DNA of 64,000 nucleotides from JADLHS01 sp036274115 (GTDB lineage Bacteria > Verrucomicrobiota > Verrucomicrobiia > Limisphaerales > JADLHS01), in NCBI GenBank assembly GCA_036274115.1, contig DASUGI010000256.1, positions 6,434 to 70,433 of the forward strand. The letters are read 5' to 3'. Positions 8,137 to 16,685 of this stretch are shown in pieces. Made by a program: the position numbers and the translations under genes. A model generated the notes under the pieces. The model made no database searches. It was not told where the DNA came from and worked only from the letters and a program-made list of their open reading frames with translations. The first letter of the stretch is position 1. The number at the start of each line of letters is the position of its first letter.

Positions 8137-8295
8137 AACCACGGTTGGATAAGGACGGACACGGGTGAAAGCACAACTCGAGCGGAGCGCGGGCTTCAGC
8201 CCGCTTCACCTTCCCCACTGCTACGCACGGTGAAGCGGCCGGAAGGGCGCGCCCCGGGATTTCTGATCTGTGTTTATCCGTGTTCATCCGTGGTT
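8137..8295. repeat. MITE-like palindromic repeat element with imperfect terminal inverted repeats
   Basis: The 159-base element has ends that are inverted copies. The left end AACCACGG-TTGGATAAGGACG and the complement of the right end (AACCACGGATGAACACGGAT) match at about 20 of 28 positions. The right end is the CTGTGTTTATCCGTG/TTCATCCGTGG phrase that I recall as a dispersed repeat in many bacterial genomes. Inside lies the palindrome GCGGGCTTCAGCCCGC. It has no coding capacity and separates the carbamoyltransferase gene from sxtJ. Confidence 0.6.
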
Positions 8296-8300
8296 ATGAA

Positions 8301-10217
8301 TCAGTCGAGTTCAAATTCCTTCAGCCAATTGACGTCCTTGTCGAGGGGCTTTTGGTCCTTCTTTTCAAGCAGGAAATTGCCAAGCAGGAGATAGTCCATG
8401 TTCGTGCGCATGAAGCAGAGGTAGGCATGTTCCGGCGTGCCAACGATGGGTTCACCGCGCACGTTGAACGAAGTGTTGATGATTACCGGGCAGCCGTATT
8501 TCTCGTCGAACTTCTTGATCATCCGGTAATACATCGGCGAATGCTCCTCGGCTACAGTTTGCACGCGCGCGGAATAATCGACGTGGGTCACCGCCGGAAT
8601 CGTGGAGCGGATGGCGAGTAATTTCTCCAGGCCAAAACGCTTTTGCTCCTCGGCCGTCATTTCCCGTTGGCGTGATTTTGCCACGGGTGCAACGAGCAGC
8701 ATGTAGGGACTCTCCTCCTTCAAATCAAACCACTCGGCGCATTTTTCCCGCAGAACGCTGGGGGCAAAAGGCCGGAAGCTCTCGCGGAACTTGATCTTCA
8801 GGTTCATCACTTCCTGCATCTTCGGAGACTGCGCGTCGCCAATAATGGAGCGCCCGCCAAGTGCGCGCGGACCAAATTCCATTCGCCCGTAAAACCAGCC
8901 AATAACTTTTTCTGCCTTGATGAGGTCGGCAATTTTCCCGGGCAATGTGGCGTCGCTCAATTCAGTGAACGGAATGTTGTTCTTCGTGAGATAGGCGTGA
9001 ATTTCGTCACGCGAAAATTGCGGGCCCAGATACGAACCGCGCTGGAAATCATGCGCACCGTCGGCCTGGCGCTCGTTGCCGAGAATCTGATGCCATGCAA
9101 ACAAGGCTGCGCCCAAGGAACCGCCGGCATCGCCCGCGGCGGGTTGTATCCAGATGTTATCGAAGATGCCTTCGCGCAAAATTTTCCCATTGGCGACGCA
9201 GTTCAGTGCCACCCCGCCCGCGAGAACGAGATTCTTCAGGCCCGTTTCCTTCCGCACGTGCTTGGCCATGCGAAACATGATTTCTTCGGTAACGTCCTGA
9301 ATGGAACGCGCGAGGTCCATGTCGCTTTGCGTGAGCTTCGATTCCGGTTTGCGCGGCGAGCGACCAAAAAGTTGGTCGAAGTTCGCATTCGTCATCGTCA
9401 GTCCGACGCCGTAGTTGAAATACTTCATGTTGAGGCGGAACGAGCCGTCCTCTTTGAGATCAATCAACTCGCGCAAAATGACGTCCACGTATTTGGGCTC
9501 GCCATAGGGTGCGAGGCCCATGAGCTTGTATTCGCCGGAATTGACCCGGAAGCCCGTGAAGTAAGTAAATGCCGAGTAAAGCAGGCCCAGCGAATGCGGA
9601 AAATGCAGTTCGCCGAGCATCTCGATCTTGTTGCCAATGCCCTTGCCATAACTGGTCGTAGTCCACTCACCGACGCCGTCCACGGTGAGAAACGCGGCCT
9701 CAGGGTACGGCGATGGAAAAAATGCCGAAGCGGCGTGCGATTCGTGATGCTCAGGAAAGAGAATTTTGCCGGTGAACTCCGGGGGCGCTGGCGTCCCGCC
9801 GGCGCGGTTCTCATTTTCTTCAGGCTGGTGGGACGCCGGCGCTCCCAGCGAACGGAGTTCCTCCTGAATAAGCGTTTTCATCCAGATGCGCTCGCGAATC
9901 CAAAGCGGAATCGCCATCAGAAACGTTTTCAAGCCGCTGGGCGCGTAAGCCAGGTAGCTGTGGAGAATGCGGTCGAACTTGACGAATGGTTTCTCGTAAA
10001 ACGCCACATAATCCACTTGCGCCAGCGAGATGCCGCCTGCGCGCAAGCAATACTCAACTGCATGCTTAGGAAAGGCGGCGTCGTGCTTCTTGCGAGTGAA
10101 ACGTTCCTCCTGCGCGGCGGCAATGATGTGCCCATCACGCACGAGGCACGCCGCACTGTCGTGGTAAAAGGCAGAAATTCCGAGGATGTTGGTTGGACGT
10201 GGCGCGGCAGTAGTCAC
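8301..10217 (-). CDS. carbamoyltransferase (NodU/TobZ/SxtI family)
   Basis: The enzyme makes an O-carbamoyl ester on a sugar or other hydroxyl from carbamoyl phosphate and ATP. The N-terminal Kae1-like domain has ILGISAFYHDSAACL and the metal-binding HHESHAASAF. The C-terminal YrdC-like domain has EFGPRALGGRSI and INTSFNVRGEP. Start is taken as GTG 10217 (VTTAAPRPTNILG), with GGAG 8 bases upstream; an ATG at 10274 would add 19 atypical residues. An in-frame palindromic insert (9781-9850) adds about 23 residues just before the HHESH motif. SxtJ and an SGNH hydrolase follow on the same strand, so the acceptor may be a cell-surface glycan. Confidence 0.92.
   Translation of the reverse strand: MTTAAPRPTNILGISAFYHDSAACLVRDGHIIAAAQEERFTRKKHDAAFPKHAVEYCLRAGGISLAQVDYVAFYEKPFVKFDRILHSYLAYAPSGLKTFLMAIPLWIRERIWMKTLIQEELRSLGAPASHQPEENENRAGGTPAPPEFTGKILFPEHHESHAASAFFPSPYPEAAFLTVDGVGEWTTTSYGKGIGNKIEMLGELHFPHSLGLLYSAFTYFTGFRVNSGEYKLMGLAPYGEPKYVDVILRELIDLKEDGSFRLNMKYFNYGVGLTMTNANFDQLFGRSPRKPESKLTQSDMDLARSIQDVTEEIMFRMAKHVRKETGLKNLVLAGGVALNCVANGKILREGIFDNIWIQPAAGDAGGSLGAALFAWHQILGNERQADGAHDFQRGSYLGPQFSRDEIHAYLTKNNIPFTELSDATLPGKIADLIKAEKVIGWFYGRMEFGPRALGGRSIIGDAQSPKMQEVMNLKIKFRESFRPFAPSVLREKCAEWFDLKEESPYMLLVAPVAKSRQREMTAEEQKRFGLEKLLAIRSTIPAVTHVDYSARVQTVAEEHSPMYYRMIKKFDEKYGCPVIINTSFNVRGEPIVGTPEHAYLCFMRTNMDYLLLGNFLLEKKDQKPLDKDVNWLKEFELD
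9781..9850. repeat. in-frame short palindromic repeat inside the carbamoyltransferase gene
   Basis: Two 23-base arms, 9781-9803 and the complement around 9826-9848, match at about 19 of 23 positions around a spacer of about 20 bases. The core GGCGTCCC-CC is shared. Read in the gene it encodes the low-complexity stretch PEENENRAGGTPAPPEF, which relatives of this conserved region lack. The length keeps the frame open. Confidence 0.65.
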
Positions 10218-10330
10218 AATGGGCGCTCCATGAAAACAATCAGCGCGGGACGAGGCAACCCATTTTGCAACCACGGCGATGCATTTAAAAAGTCTGGCGT
10301 TTGGAAATCAGATGGGGATGCTTACGGCCC

Positions 10331-13300
10331 ATGAAAGTCTGTTGTCGCCTACTGCTCTTGCTGGGATTGGTCACTTTGCAGGTTTATGCAGAATCGCCAC
10401 GGGGCTATTATCGATTCCCGACGATTCACGATGACACCGTCATTTTCACCGCGGAAGGTGATTTGTGGCGCGTCAGCGTTAAGGGCGGAGTGGCCGAGCG
10501 GATTACCTCGCATTTGGGAGTTGAAGCCAATGCGGCCATCTCGCCGGACGGACAAACGTTGGCGTTCAGTGCTCAATACGAAGGGCCGACGGAGGTCTAC
10601 ACGATGCCTCTGGCCGGCGGCCTGCCGGAGCGCCGGACTTTTCATGGCGCGTCGGCGCTCGTAGCGGGTTGGACTCCCGACGGAAAGCTGCTTTATGCGA
10701 CCGAGGCATTTTCTACTTTGCCGAACTGGCAATTGGCCACCATTGATTTGAAGACCGGGCAGCGAAATGTCTTACCGTTGGCGCAGGCAAGCCAAGGCGC
10801 ATTCGATGCGGATGGCAGGCAGTTGTTCTTCACGCGGCTGGCACGCCAGGGGAGCAGCACCAAGCGATACCAGGGTGGCACCGTTGAGAATCTTTGGAGA
10901 TTCCGCCAAGGGGATGCGGAGGCGATTCCGCTCGCCACGGACTTCAGAGGTCAAAGTCGTCATCCAATGTGGTGGCGGGAGCGCGTTTACTTTGCGACGG
11001 ATCGGGATGGTATCATGAATCTCTGGTCCATGAAGCCCGATGGCTCGGACCTTAAGCAACTGACGAAGCACAAGGAGTTCGATGTGAAGTCGCCGGCGTT
11101 GCACAACGGTCGAATCGTTTATCAACACGGGGCTGACTTGCGACTGTTTGAAATTTCCAGCAACCGGGATTCGCTCCTGGACATCCGGTTGACATCAGAT
11201 TTCGACCAGATGCGAGAGCGCTGGGTGAAGCGGCCGATGGATTTTCTGACCAGCGCTCACGTGTCGCCAAACGGTGATCGCGTAGCGCTGACGGCGCGCG
11301 GCAAGGTGTTCGTCGCGCCGGTCGAGTCCGGACGATTTGTGGAGCTGCCGGCAAAACCAAACGTGCGTCATCGCGATGCGCGCTTCCTGCCGGATGGCAA
11401 ATCGCTGATGGCCATGTCCGATGAAACGGGCGAATGGGAGTTTTGGAAGTTGCCGGCCAATGGTGTTGGGGCGGGGGAGGAACTGACGACCAACGGGTCG
11501 GTGTTCCGGTTTTCCGGCGTGCCGTCGCCGGATGGCAAGCGCGTGGCGTGGTCCGACAAGGATTGGAAACTCTGGATTCACGAATTGGAAACTCACGAAA
11601 CGAAGCTCGTGGCGGTGTCAACGCGCGATGATCTCAATGATTTCGCCTGGTCGCCGGACAGCCAATGGCTCGCCTACACGGATGCGGCTTCGAATCTCAT
11701 CCAGCGGATTCATTTGTATCGCGTGGAGGACAGTTCAAACACAACCATCACCAGCGATCGGGTGGACACCTATAGCCCCGCGTGGTCGCCGGACGGGAAG
11801 TGGCTGTATTTTCTGAGCGATCGTGATTTGCGTTCGCTGGTGCAAAGTCCGTGGGGGCCGCGCCAACCGGAGCCGTTCTTCACGGAGACGACAAAAATTT
11901 ACGCGCTCGCGCTCGGGAAGAATCAGCGTTGGCCTTTCCAGCCGAAGGATGAGTTGCAGAGCGACAAGGAAGACGACAAGAAGGAGGAAAGGAAAGAGAA
12001 AGAGGAAAAGAAGGAAGACAAGGAAGACGAGCCTGCGACCGACAAAGCGAAAGCTGAGGATGGCAAGGCCGATGATAAGGAAAAGCCCAAGGCCGAAGAG
12101 CCCAAGTCCGAAAAGAACGGCAAGGACAAAAAGCCCAAGGCAGTTGAGGTGAAGATTGACTTGGATGGGTTGGCGTCGCGGCTGTATGAAGTACCCATTC
12201 CTGCGGGAAATTACCGGGCGCTTGAAGCAACGGCCAAACACCTGTTGTTCATGGCTCGCGATGTGGATTTTGGCGCAAAGAACAATTTGAAGCAGGTTGA
12301 GATCACCAACAAGGATCCGAAAGCGAAAAACCTTGTCGAAGATCTGACCAGCTACGAACTGGCGCTGGAAGGGAAGAAAATCCTCGTCCGCAAGGGCGAC
12401 GCGTTTCACGTCATTGCAGCGGATGCTAACGCGCCCGCAAAGCTCGATGATCGGGTGAACGTCGATGGCTGGATGCTTTCGATTATTCCGCGAGAGGAGT
12501 GGCGGCAGATCTACGTGGAGTCCTGGCGGATGCTGCGCGATTTCTTTTATGACCGCGGGATGCACGGCGTGGATTGGGTGGCCATGCGGAACAAGTATCA
12601 GCCGCTGATTGAGCGGGTGAGCGATCGGGCTGAGTTGAACGATGTCATTTATGATCTGGTTGGCGAATTGTCGGCGTTGCACATTTTCGTGCGCTTTGGT
12701 GATCAACGTGAAAGTCCGGATCAGGTTCGGCCCGCGTCACTGGGGGCGCGGTTGATTCGGGATGAGAACGCTGGCGGCTGGCGGATCGATCACATCTACC
12801 GGGCCGACCCGGATTATCCCAATCAGTATGCGCCGCTGCGCCAGCCGGGTGTTGAAGCATCGGTCGGCGACGTGATTGTGGCCATCAACGGGCGAAACAC
12901 GCTGTCGGTGACCAATCCGGAAGTGCTGTTGCGAAACCAGGCCGGCAAACAGGTGTTGCTCGAGATCAAGCCCAATGACGGCGGCACCAACCGGTTGGCC
13001 ATCGTGAAACCAGTTTCCACGGACCGCGAACGGGACTTGCGATACGACGAATGGGAGCTTACGCGCCGCGAGCGGGTGGAAGAACTCGGTAGCGGGCAGA
13101 TTGGTTATGTGCACTTGCGCGCGATGGGCGCGGGGGACATTGCCGATTGGGCGCGCGGGTTCTTTCCCGTTTTCAATCGGCAGGGCCTCATTATTGACGT
13201 GCGGCACAACAACGGCGGGAACATTGACGCCTGGATTCTCGAAAAACTTTTGCGCAAGGCATGGTTCTATTGGCAGCCGCGTGTGGGCGAATCGTATTGG

Positions 13301-13708
13301 AACATGCACTACGCGTTTCGCGGTCACGTGACCGTGTTGTGCAATGAACGCACGTCCAGCGATGGTGAGGCGTTTAGCGAAGGTTTCAAGCGGCTGGGGC
13401 TGGGGAAAGTCATCGGCACGCGCACGTGGGGCGGGGAAGTATGGTTATCCGCGCAACGGTGGTTGGTGGACAGCGGCATGGCGACGGCGGCGGAGACGGG
13501 TGTGTATGGGCCGGAAGGCGAGTGGCTGATTGAAGGCCATGGCGTTGACCCGGACATCGTGGTGGATAACCGGCCGCATGCGACATTCAACGGCAAAGAC
13601 GCGCAACTCGAAGCGGCGGTGAAGCATTTGCAGGAGTTGATTGCCAAAGACCCGCGGCCAGTCCCGCCGGCGCCGAAGTACCCGGATAAGTCGTTCAAGT
13701 CGAGGTGA
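10331..13708 (+). CDS. Tricorn-like S41 peptidase (exported)
   Basis: The roughly 1125-residue protein begins with a signal peptide (MKVCC, hydrophobic to about residue 20). Beta-propeller WD/TolB-like repeats follow (many SPDGK motifs, about 40-520), then a lysine/glutamate-rich linker (about 540-610), a core domain, a PDZ domain (about 820-900) and the S41 catalytic domain. In the catalytic part I see LSALHIFV (the His of the tetrad), GLIIDVRHNNGG, and the nucleophile in NERTSSDGEAF. The Ser that precedes this His in archaeal Tricorn is Leu here. It should cleave peptides in the periplasm or outside. It is divergent from the carbamoyltransferase, with a strong terminator after it. Confidence 0.9.
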   Translation: MKVCCRLLLLLGLVTLQVYAESPRGYYRFPTIHDDTVIFTAEGDLWRVSVKGGVAERITSHLGVEANAAISPDGQTLAFSAQYEGPTEVYTMPLAGGLPERRTFHGASALVAGWTPDGKLLYATEAFSTLPNWQLATIDLKTGQRNVLPLAQASQGAFDADGRQLFFTRLARQGSSTKRYQGGTVENLWRFRQGDAEAIPLATDFRGQSRHPMWWRERVYFATDRDGIMNLWSMKPDGSDLKQLTKHKEFDVKSPALHNGRIVYQHGADLRLFEISSNRDSLLDIRLTSDFDQMRERWVKRPMDFLTSAHVSPNGDRVALTARGKVFVAPVESGRFVELPAKPNVRHRDARFLPDGKSLMAMSDETGEWEFWKLPANGVGAGEELTTNGSVFRFSGVPSPDGKRVAWSDKDWKLWIHELETHETKLVAVSTRDDLNDFAWSPDSQWLAYTDAASNLIQRIHLYRVEDSSNTTITSDRVDTYSPAWSPDGKWLYFLSDRDLRSLVQSPWGPRQPEPFFTETTKIYALALGKNQRWPFQPKDELQSDKEDDKKEERKEKEEKKEDKEDEPATDKAKAEDGKADDKEKPKAEEPKSEKNGKDKKPKAVEVKIDLDGLASRLYEVPIPAGNYRALEATAKHLLFMARDVDFGAKNNLKQVEITNKDPKAKNLVEDLTSYELALEGKKILVRKGDAFHVIAADANAPAKLDDRVNVDGWMLSIIPREEWRQIYVESWRMLRDFFYDRGMHGVDWVAMRNKYQPLIERVSDRAELNDVIYDLVGELSALHIFVRFGDQRESPDQVRPASLGARLIRDENAGGWRIDHIYRADPDYPNQYAPLRQPGVEASVGDVIVAINGRNTLSVTNPEVLLRNQAGKQVLLEIKPNDGGTNRLAIVKPVSTDRERDLRYDEWELTRRERVEELGSGQIGYVHLRAMGAGDIADWARGFFPVFNRQGLIIDVRHNNGGNIDAWILEKLLRKAWFYWQPRVGESYWNMHYAFRGHVTVLCNERTSSDGEAFSEGFKRLGLGKVIGTRTWGGEVWLSAQRWLVDSGMATAAETGVYGPEGEWLIEGHGVDPDIVVDNRPHATFNGKDAQLEAAVKHLQELIAKDPRPVPPAPKYPDKSFKSR

Positions 13709-13735
13709 TTTGTCGTCGCGCTTGATATTGAAATG

Positions 13736-13767
13736 AAAAACCCTCGCCGGTTCGGGCGAGGGTTTTT
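13736..13767. terminator. bidirectional rho-independent terminator
   Basis: AAAAACCCTCGCC and GGCGAGGGTTTTT form a near-perfect 13-bp arm pair around a short GGTTCG-type loop. A-run and T-run are symmetrical, so it can end the rightward Tricorn-like gene and the leftward leuC-like gene, which meet here tail to tail. Confidence 0.92.
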
Positions 13768-13780
13768 GCCAATCACGTTT

Positions 13781-15154
13781 TCAGCTCAGGTACTCCCGCG
13801 GATCAGTCACCTTGCCGGTGATGGCACTGGCTGCGACGGTTGCCGGGCTGGCGAGGAATACTTGCGATTCCTTGTCGCCCATACGGCCAGGGAAGTTGCG
13901 GTTGGTGGCGCTGATGCATTTGATGCCGGATTTGTTGATGCGGCCAAAGGTATCAACGGGCCCGCCGAGGCACGCGGCGCAGCCGGCGTTTTCGGTCATT
14001 TGCACGCCGGCGCTGACGAGGATGTTCCAAATGGTTTCTCCGCCCCAGCGCGTGTTCTGCAAATCGTGAACGATGTCCGGCGTGGCCGGCACGCCAAACG
14101 TGTCAATGCTCACCTTGCGTCCGCGCAACACTCGGGCGAACTCCACGAAGTCACTGGTCTTGCCGCCGGTGCAGGAGCCGACGTAGGCGCGGTCGAGCTT
14201 TACGTTGCTCATCTCTTTGGCCTTCTTGCGTTGGCCGGGATCGGGATGGCAGGCGACGGTTGGTTCAAGCTTCGACAAATCCACCACGAGTTCGTAAACG
14301 AACTTCTGGTCCTTATCGAGCTCGACCGGTTCGTAGCGCGAGTGCGTGCCGTTCAACTTGACACGGGCGTCAACGTATTCAGCGGTGCGCGAATCGAACG
14401 GGAAGATGCCGTTCTTGCCACCCGCCTCGATAGCCATGTTGGCGATGGTCATGCGGTCGTCCATCGAGAGGGACTCCACGCCCGGGCCGTCGAACTGCAT
14501 CGCCCGATAGGTGGCGCCGTCAAAGCCGATCTCGCCGATGCAGTGCAGGATGATGTCCTTGGCCATCACACCGGGCTGCATTTTACCTTCGAGGCGAAAA
14601 TGCATTGTCTCGGGAACTTTGATGAGCAATTTGCCTGTGCCCATGACGAAACCGGCGTCGGTGTTGCCAATGCCGGTGGCGAATTCGTTGAACGCGCCGG
14701 CCATGCAGGTGTGCGAGTCCGTGCCGAAGAGCACTTCTCCGGGGCGAGTGTGACCTTTCGCCGGAAGCGCGGTGTGGCAAACGCCGGCGTATTGCGAACC
14801 GTACTGGCGCTTCAGCATTCCTTTGCTGGAGTCGAAGTGCCACGTGCCGTTGGGGTCATCAATGACGTCGTAAAAGTAGGGCAGGCCCTGCTCCTTCACG
14901 AATTCACGCAGGATGTCCACGTTGCGATTCGACTTGGAGTCGGCGGTGAAAATGTAGTGGTCGGGAATGATGACAACGCGATTCTTGTCCCAGACTCTTG
15001 CGTCCTTGCCGAATTCACGTTTGAACACGCCGATGGTGCCTGGCCCGCACACGTCGTGCGTCATGAGCACATCGGCCTTAACCCACACATTGTCGCCGGC
15101 CTGCGCGGAAGATTTTCCGGCGGCGCGAGCGAGGAGTTTTTCAGTCAACGTCAT
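13781..15154 (-). CDS. 3-isopropylmalate dehydratase large subunit family (LeuC/HacA)
   Basis: This aconitase-family [4Fe-4S] enzyme has 457 residues. Cluster ligands are visible in VGSCTGGK and GCAACLGG, the latter giving the C-x2-C pair. Other signatures are DSHTCMAGAFNEFATGIG, DRMTIANMAIEAGGKNGIFPFD and the terminal TDPREYL. The length and motifs fit LeuC/HacA-type large subunits that isomerise 2-isopropylmalate or homoaconitate-like acids. The small subunit (LeuD) is not adjacent, so the exact substrate is uncertain. The downstream terminator is shared with the Tricorn-like gene. A small conserved gene lies 9 bases upstream of its start. Confidence 0.88.
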   Translation of the reverse strand: MTLTEKLLARAAGKSSAQAGDNVWVKADVLMTHDVCGPGTIGVFKREFGKDARVWDKNRVVIIPDHYIFTADSKSNRNVDILREFVKEQGLPYFYDVIDDPNGTWHFDSSKGMLKRQYGSQYAGVCHTALPAKGHTRPGEVLFGTDSHTCMAGAFNEFATGIGNTDAGFVMGTGKLLIKVPETMHFRLEGKMQPGVMAKDIILHCIGEIGFDGATYRAMQFDGPGVESLSMDDRMTIANMAIEAGGKNGIFPFDSRTAEYVDARVKLNGTHSRYEPVELDKDQKFVYELVVDLSKLEPTVACHPDPGQRKKAKEMSNVKLDRAYVGSCTGGKTSDFVEFARVLRGRKVSIDTFGVPATPDIVHDLQNTRWGGETIWNILVSAGVQMTENAGCAACLGGPVDTFGRINKSGIKCISATNRNFPGRMGDKESQVFLASPATVAASAITGKVTDPREYLS

Positions 15155-15163
15155 GCTGATTTT

Positions 15164-15394
15164 TTAGTGCTTTCCGTTACGTTTTTTGGTTGGAATATCG
15201 TCCAGCGAGACGATGTGCAAGGAATCGAGTCTTTGCACATTGTCGTCCGAGTCCGTGACCACTACTACGCTGCCGCCGACGGCGACGAAGTCCTGATGCT
15301 TGATGGCGATTCGCCGGCCATCAGACAGACGGATGTGAAACGGCCGGAACGGTGCCTGGTGCAACCGGTCCCGGATTGTCTTCACGTTCAACAT
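15164..15394 (-). CDS. small conserved hypothetical protein
   Basis: The 76-residue protein contains IRDRLHQAPFRPFHIRLSDGRRIAIKHQDF, followed by a beta-rich half and LDSLHIVSLDDI. Small proteins with the PFRPF-x-I-x-L-x-DGR pattern recur in planctomycetes and verrucomicrobia. I know no function for them. The compact alternation of strands and the conserved pattern argue that it is real. It is packed 9 bases upstream of the LeuC-like gene and 67 bases after the GNAT gene, all on the same strand. Confidence 0.6.
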   Translation of the reverse strand: MLNVKTIRDRLHQAPFRPFHIRLSDGRRIAIKHQDFVAVGGSVVVVTDSDDNVQRLDSLHIVSLDDIPTKKRNGKH

Positions 15395-15461
15395 AGCCGG
15401 ACCAGCCTAGCGGACAATCCGGCTGACTTCAACAGTGCAAAGTGGCTGATGCGATTCGAGG

Positions 15462-16046
15462 TTAACCGCCAAGCCCGGCGTATTCCTCTTCCACCTTCAG
15501 GTTCTTGCCCAGTAGGACGTAGTCGTGTGTGACGCCTTTCATGTCGAGCACGTAATCGTGCAGGTGCATGAGCTTGTTGAAGCCCAATTGAGCCAGGACG
15601 GACAAGGCGATTTTGCGTTCGCCGTTGACCTCGGCTTCCAAGCGGCGCAGCCCGCAATAGCGGGCGAGCTGGGTGAGTTCCGTCACCAGGATCTTCGATA
15701 CGTCGCGCCCACGATACTCCGGGTGCGTGAGAAGTGTGATCAGACCGACATGACGTTTCCAGCCGCCGCCGCGTTGATGCAGGGTGGCTTCCCCGATGAC
15801 TTTCCTTTTGTGGAGTACGAGTAACGGCAAATTGCGCTCAAAGTCGGGCTGGCGACACCATTGGCGAAAGAGGGTTTGATCCGTAATCGGTTGTTTGACA
15901 AACAAACGTTCTTCTTCCGGCACAGTGAGGAAGAATCTTTGCAGTCGGGCCTCATCGCGCCGGTTGACGGGGCGGATTACGACCGGAGTTCCGTCCCGAA
16001 GTCTGGTTTCCCAGGGATATTTGTCGAGCGCGTCCAGCAATAGCAT
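15462..16046 (-). CDS. GNAT-family N-acetyltransferase
   Basis: The 194-residue protein has a GNAT fold. An N-terminal TRLRDGTPVVIRPVNRRDEARLQRFF resembles the start of protein-acetyltransferase-type domains. Motif A is HPEYRGRDVSKILV, which would bind acetyl-CoA, and it is followed by LEAEVNGERKIALSVLAQLGF. The acceptor is not readable; relatives acetylate proteins or small molecules. A perfect 32-base palindrome lies between its start and the pseudopilin-like gene upstream. Confidence 0.8.
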   Translation of the reverse strand: MLLLDALDKYPWETRLRDGTPVVIRPVNRRDEARLQRFFLTVPEEERLFVKQPITDQTLFRQWCRQPDFERNLPLLVLHKRKVIGEATLHQRGGGWKRHVGLITLLTHPEYRGRDVSKILVTELTQLARYCGLRRLEAEVNGERKIALSVLAQLGFNKLMHLHDYVLDMKGVTHDYVLLGKNLKVEEEYAGLGG

Positions 16047-16160
16047 AGGCTTGATCCTTTCAGTGGAACATCAAGCCTCAAAGACGCCGGGAACGCTAAT
16101 GCGGGATTGCCATTCACTAACCGGGGATTGCACCGCTGAAAATGAGGGGCGGCAAACACA

Positions 16161-16192
16161 GAGGGCGCGAAGTGAATTCACTTCGCGCCCTC
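16161..16192. repeat. perfect 32-bp palindrome
   Basis: Positions 16161-16176 are the exact reverse complement of 16177-16192, centred on GAATTC, with no mismatch. It lies 26 bases beyond the stop of the pseudopilin-like gene. It could form a 14-bp or longer hairpin in RNA, but no proper T-run follows on either strand. It may act as a transcript-end structure or a protein-binding site. Confidence 0.7.
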
Positions 16193-16217
16193 GCGTGAAG
16201 AAAAGAGTATTTGCTGC

Positions 16218-16628
16218 TCAGTTCGACCGGAGAAAATCGTCTGCTTCCATGACAGTGCTGTCATCAAATCTTCGGTTCTTGCCGGCGGAACGGATCAGCA
16301 CCCCGGAATCCGAAAAGTAGATGCGCAGCGGCGTGCCCCACGGGTCCACAAATTCGCCCTTTTCGTTCAACTCAGTCTTGCGGCCGACCATGATGATGAC
16401 GTTCTTGGTATTCTCGCCGTTCAATGCTTTGGCTATCTGGGCATTGCTGCCGACGGGATACGAACCCACGCGTTCCTTGTATTTCTGCAGGCTGGCAAAG
16501 AGGTTTTCGATGTCGTCGTTGAACCTGGCCGCCTGGGCGTTCGCGCGCAGGGTCGTCCAGGCTTTCGATGCCCAGATGATCCCAGCCAGGATGGTGAGCA
16601 CTCCAATGCCGATCAAAACTTTCTTCAT
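16218..16628 (-). CDS. GspG-like pseudopilin domain protein
   Basis: The 136-residue protein has an N-terminal hydrophobic helix (about 4-20) followed by a helical stretch (NDDIENLFASLQKYKERVGSYP). A compact C-terminal part, VDPWGTPLRIYFSDSG then IRSAGKNRRFDDS, is the hallmark of type II secretion GspG-type pseudopilins. The usual prepilin peptidase site (G before F-T-L-x-E) is missing, so it is more likely a stand-alone membrane-anchored pseudopilin-like protein. It is followed on the same strand by the GNAT gene and preceded by the LacI-family gene. Confidence 0.65.
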   Translation of the reverse strand: MKKVLIGIGVLTILAGIIWASKAWTTLRANAQAARFNDDIENLFASLQKYKERVGSYPVGSNAQIAKALNGENTKNVIIMVGRKTELNEKGEFVDPWGTPLRIYFSDSGVLIRSAGKNRRFDDSTVMEADDFLRSN

Positions 16629-16685
16629 GCCGCTGGTTAAGCAGGCCGAATACCAACCGGCACGCCAGTCGGCTGGGAATCTGAC

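Noticed and set aside
8997..10334. Rightward 445-codon frame opposite the carbamoyltransferase
   Set aside because: It lies wholly antisense to a gene with clear catalytic motifs; composition is rich in Arg, His and Val without any recognisable domain.
11735..12706. Leftward 323-codon frame opposite the Tricorn-like gene
   Set aside because: Its leucine/phenylalanine-rich middle is only the complement of the lysine/glutamate-rich linker codons.
13733..15532. Rightward 599-codon frame opposite the LeuC-like gene
   Set aside because: It is antisense to a well-supported aconitase-family gene and begins within the terminator hairpin; no domain is seen.
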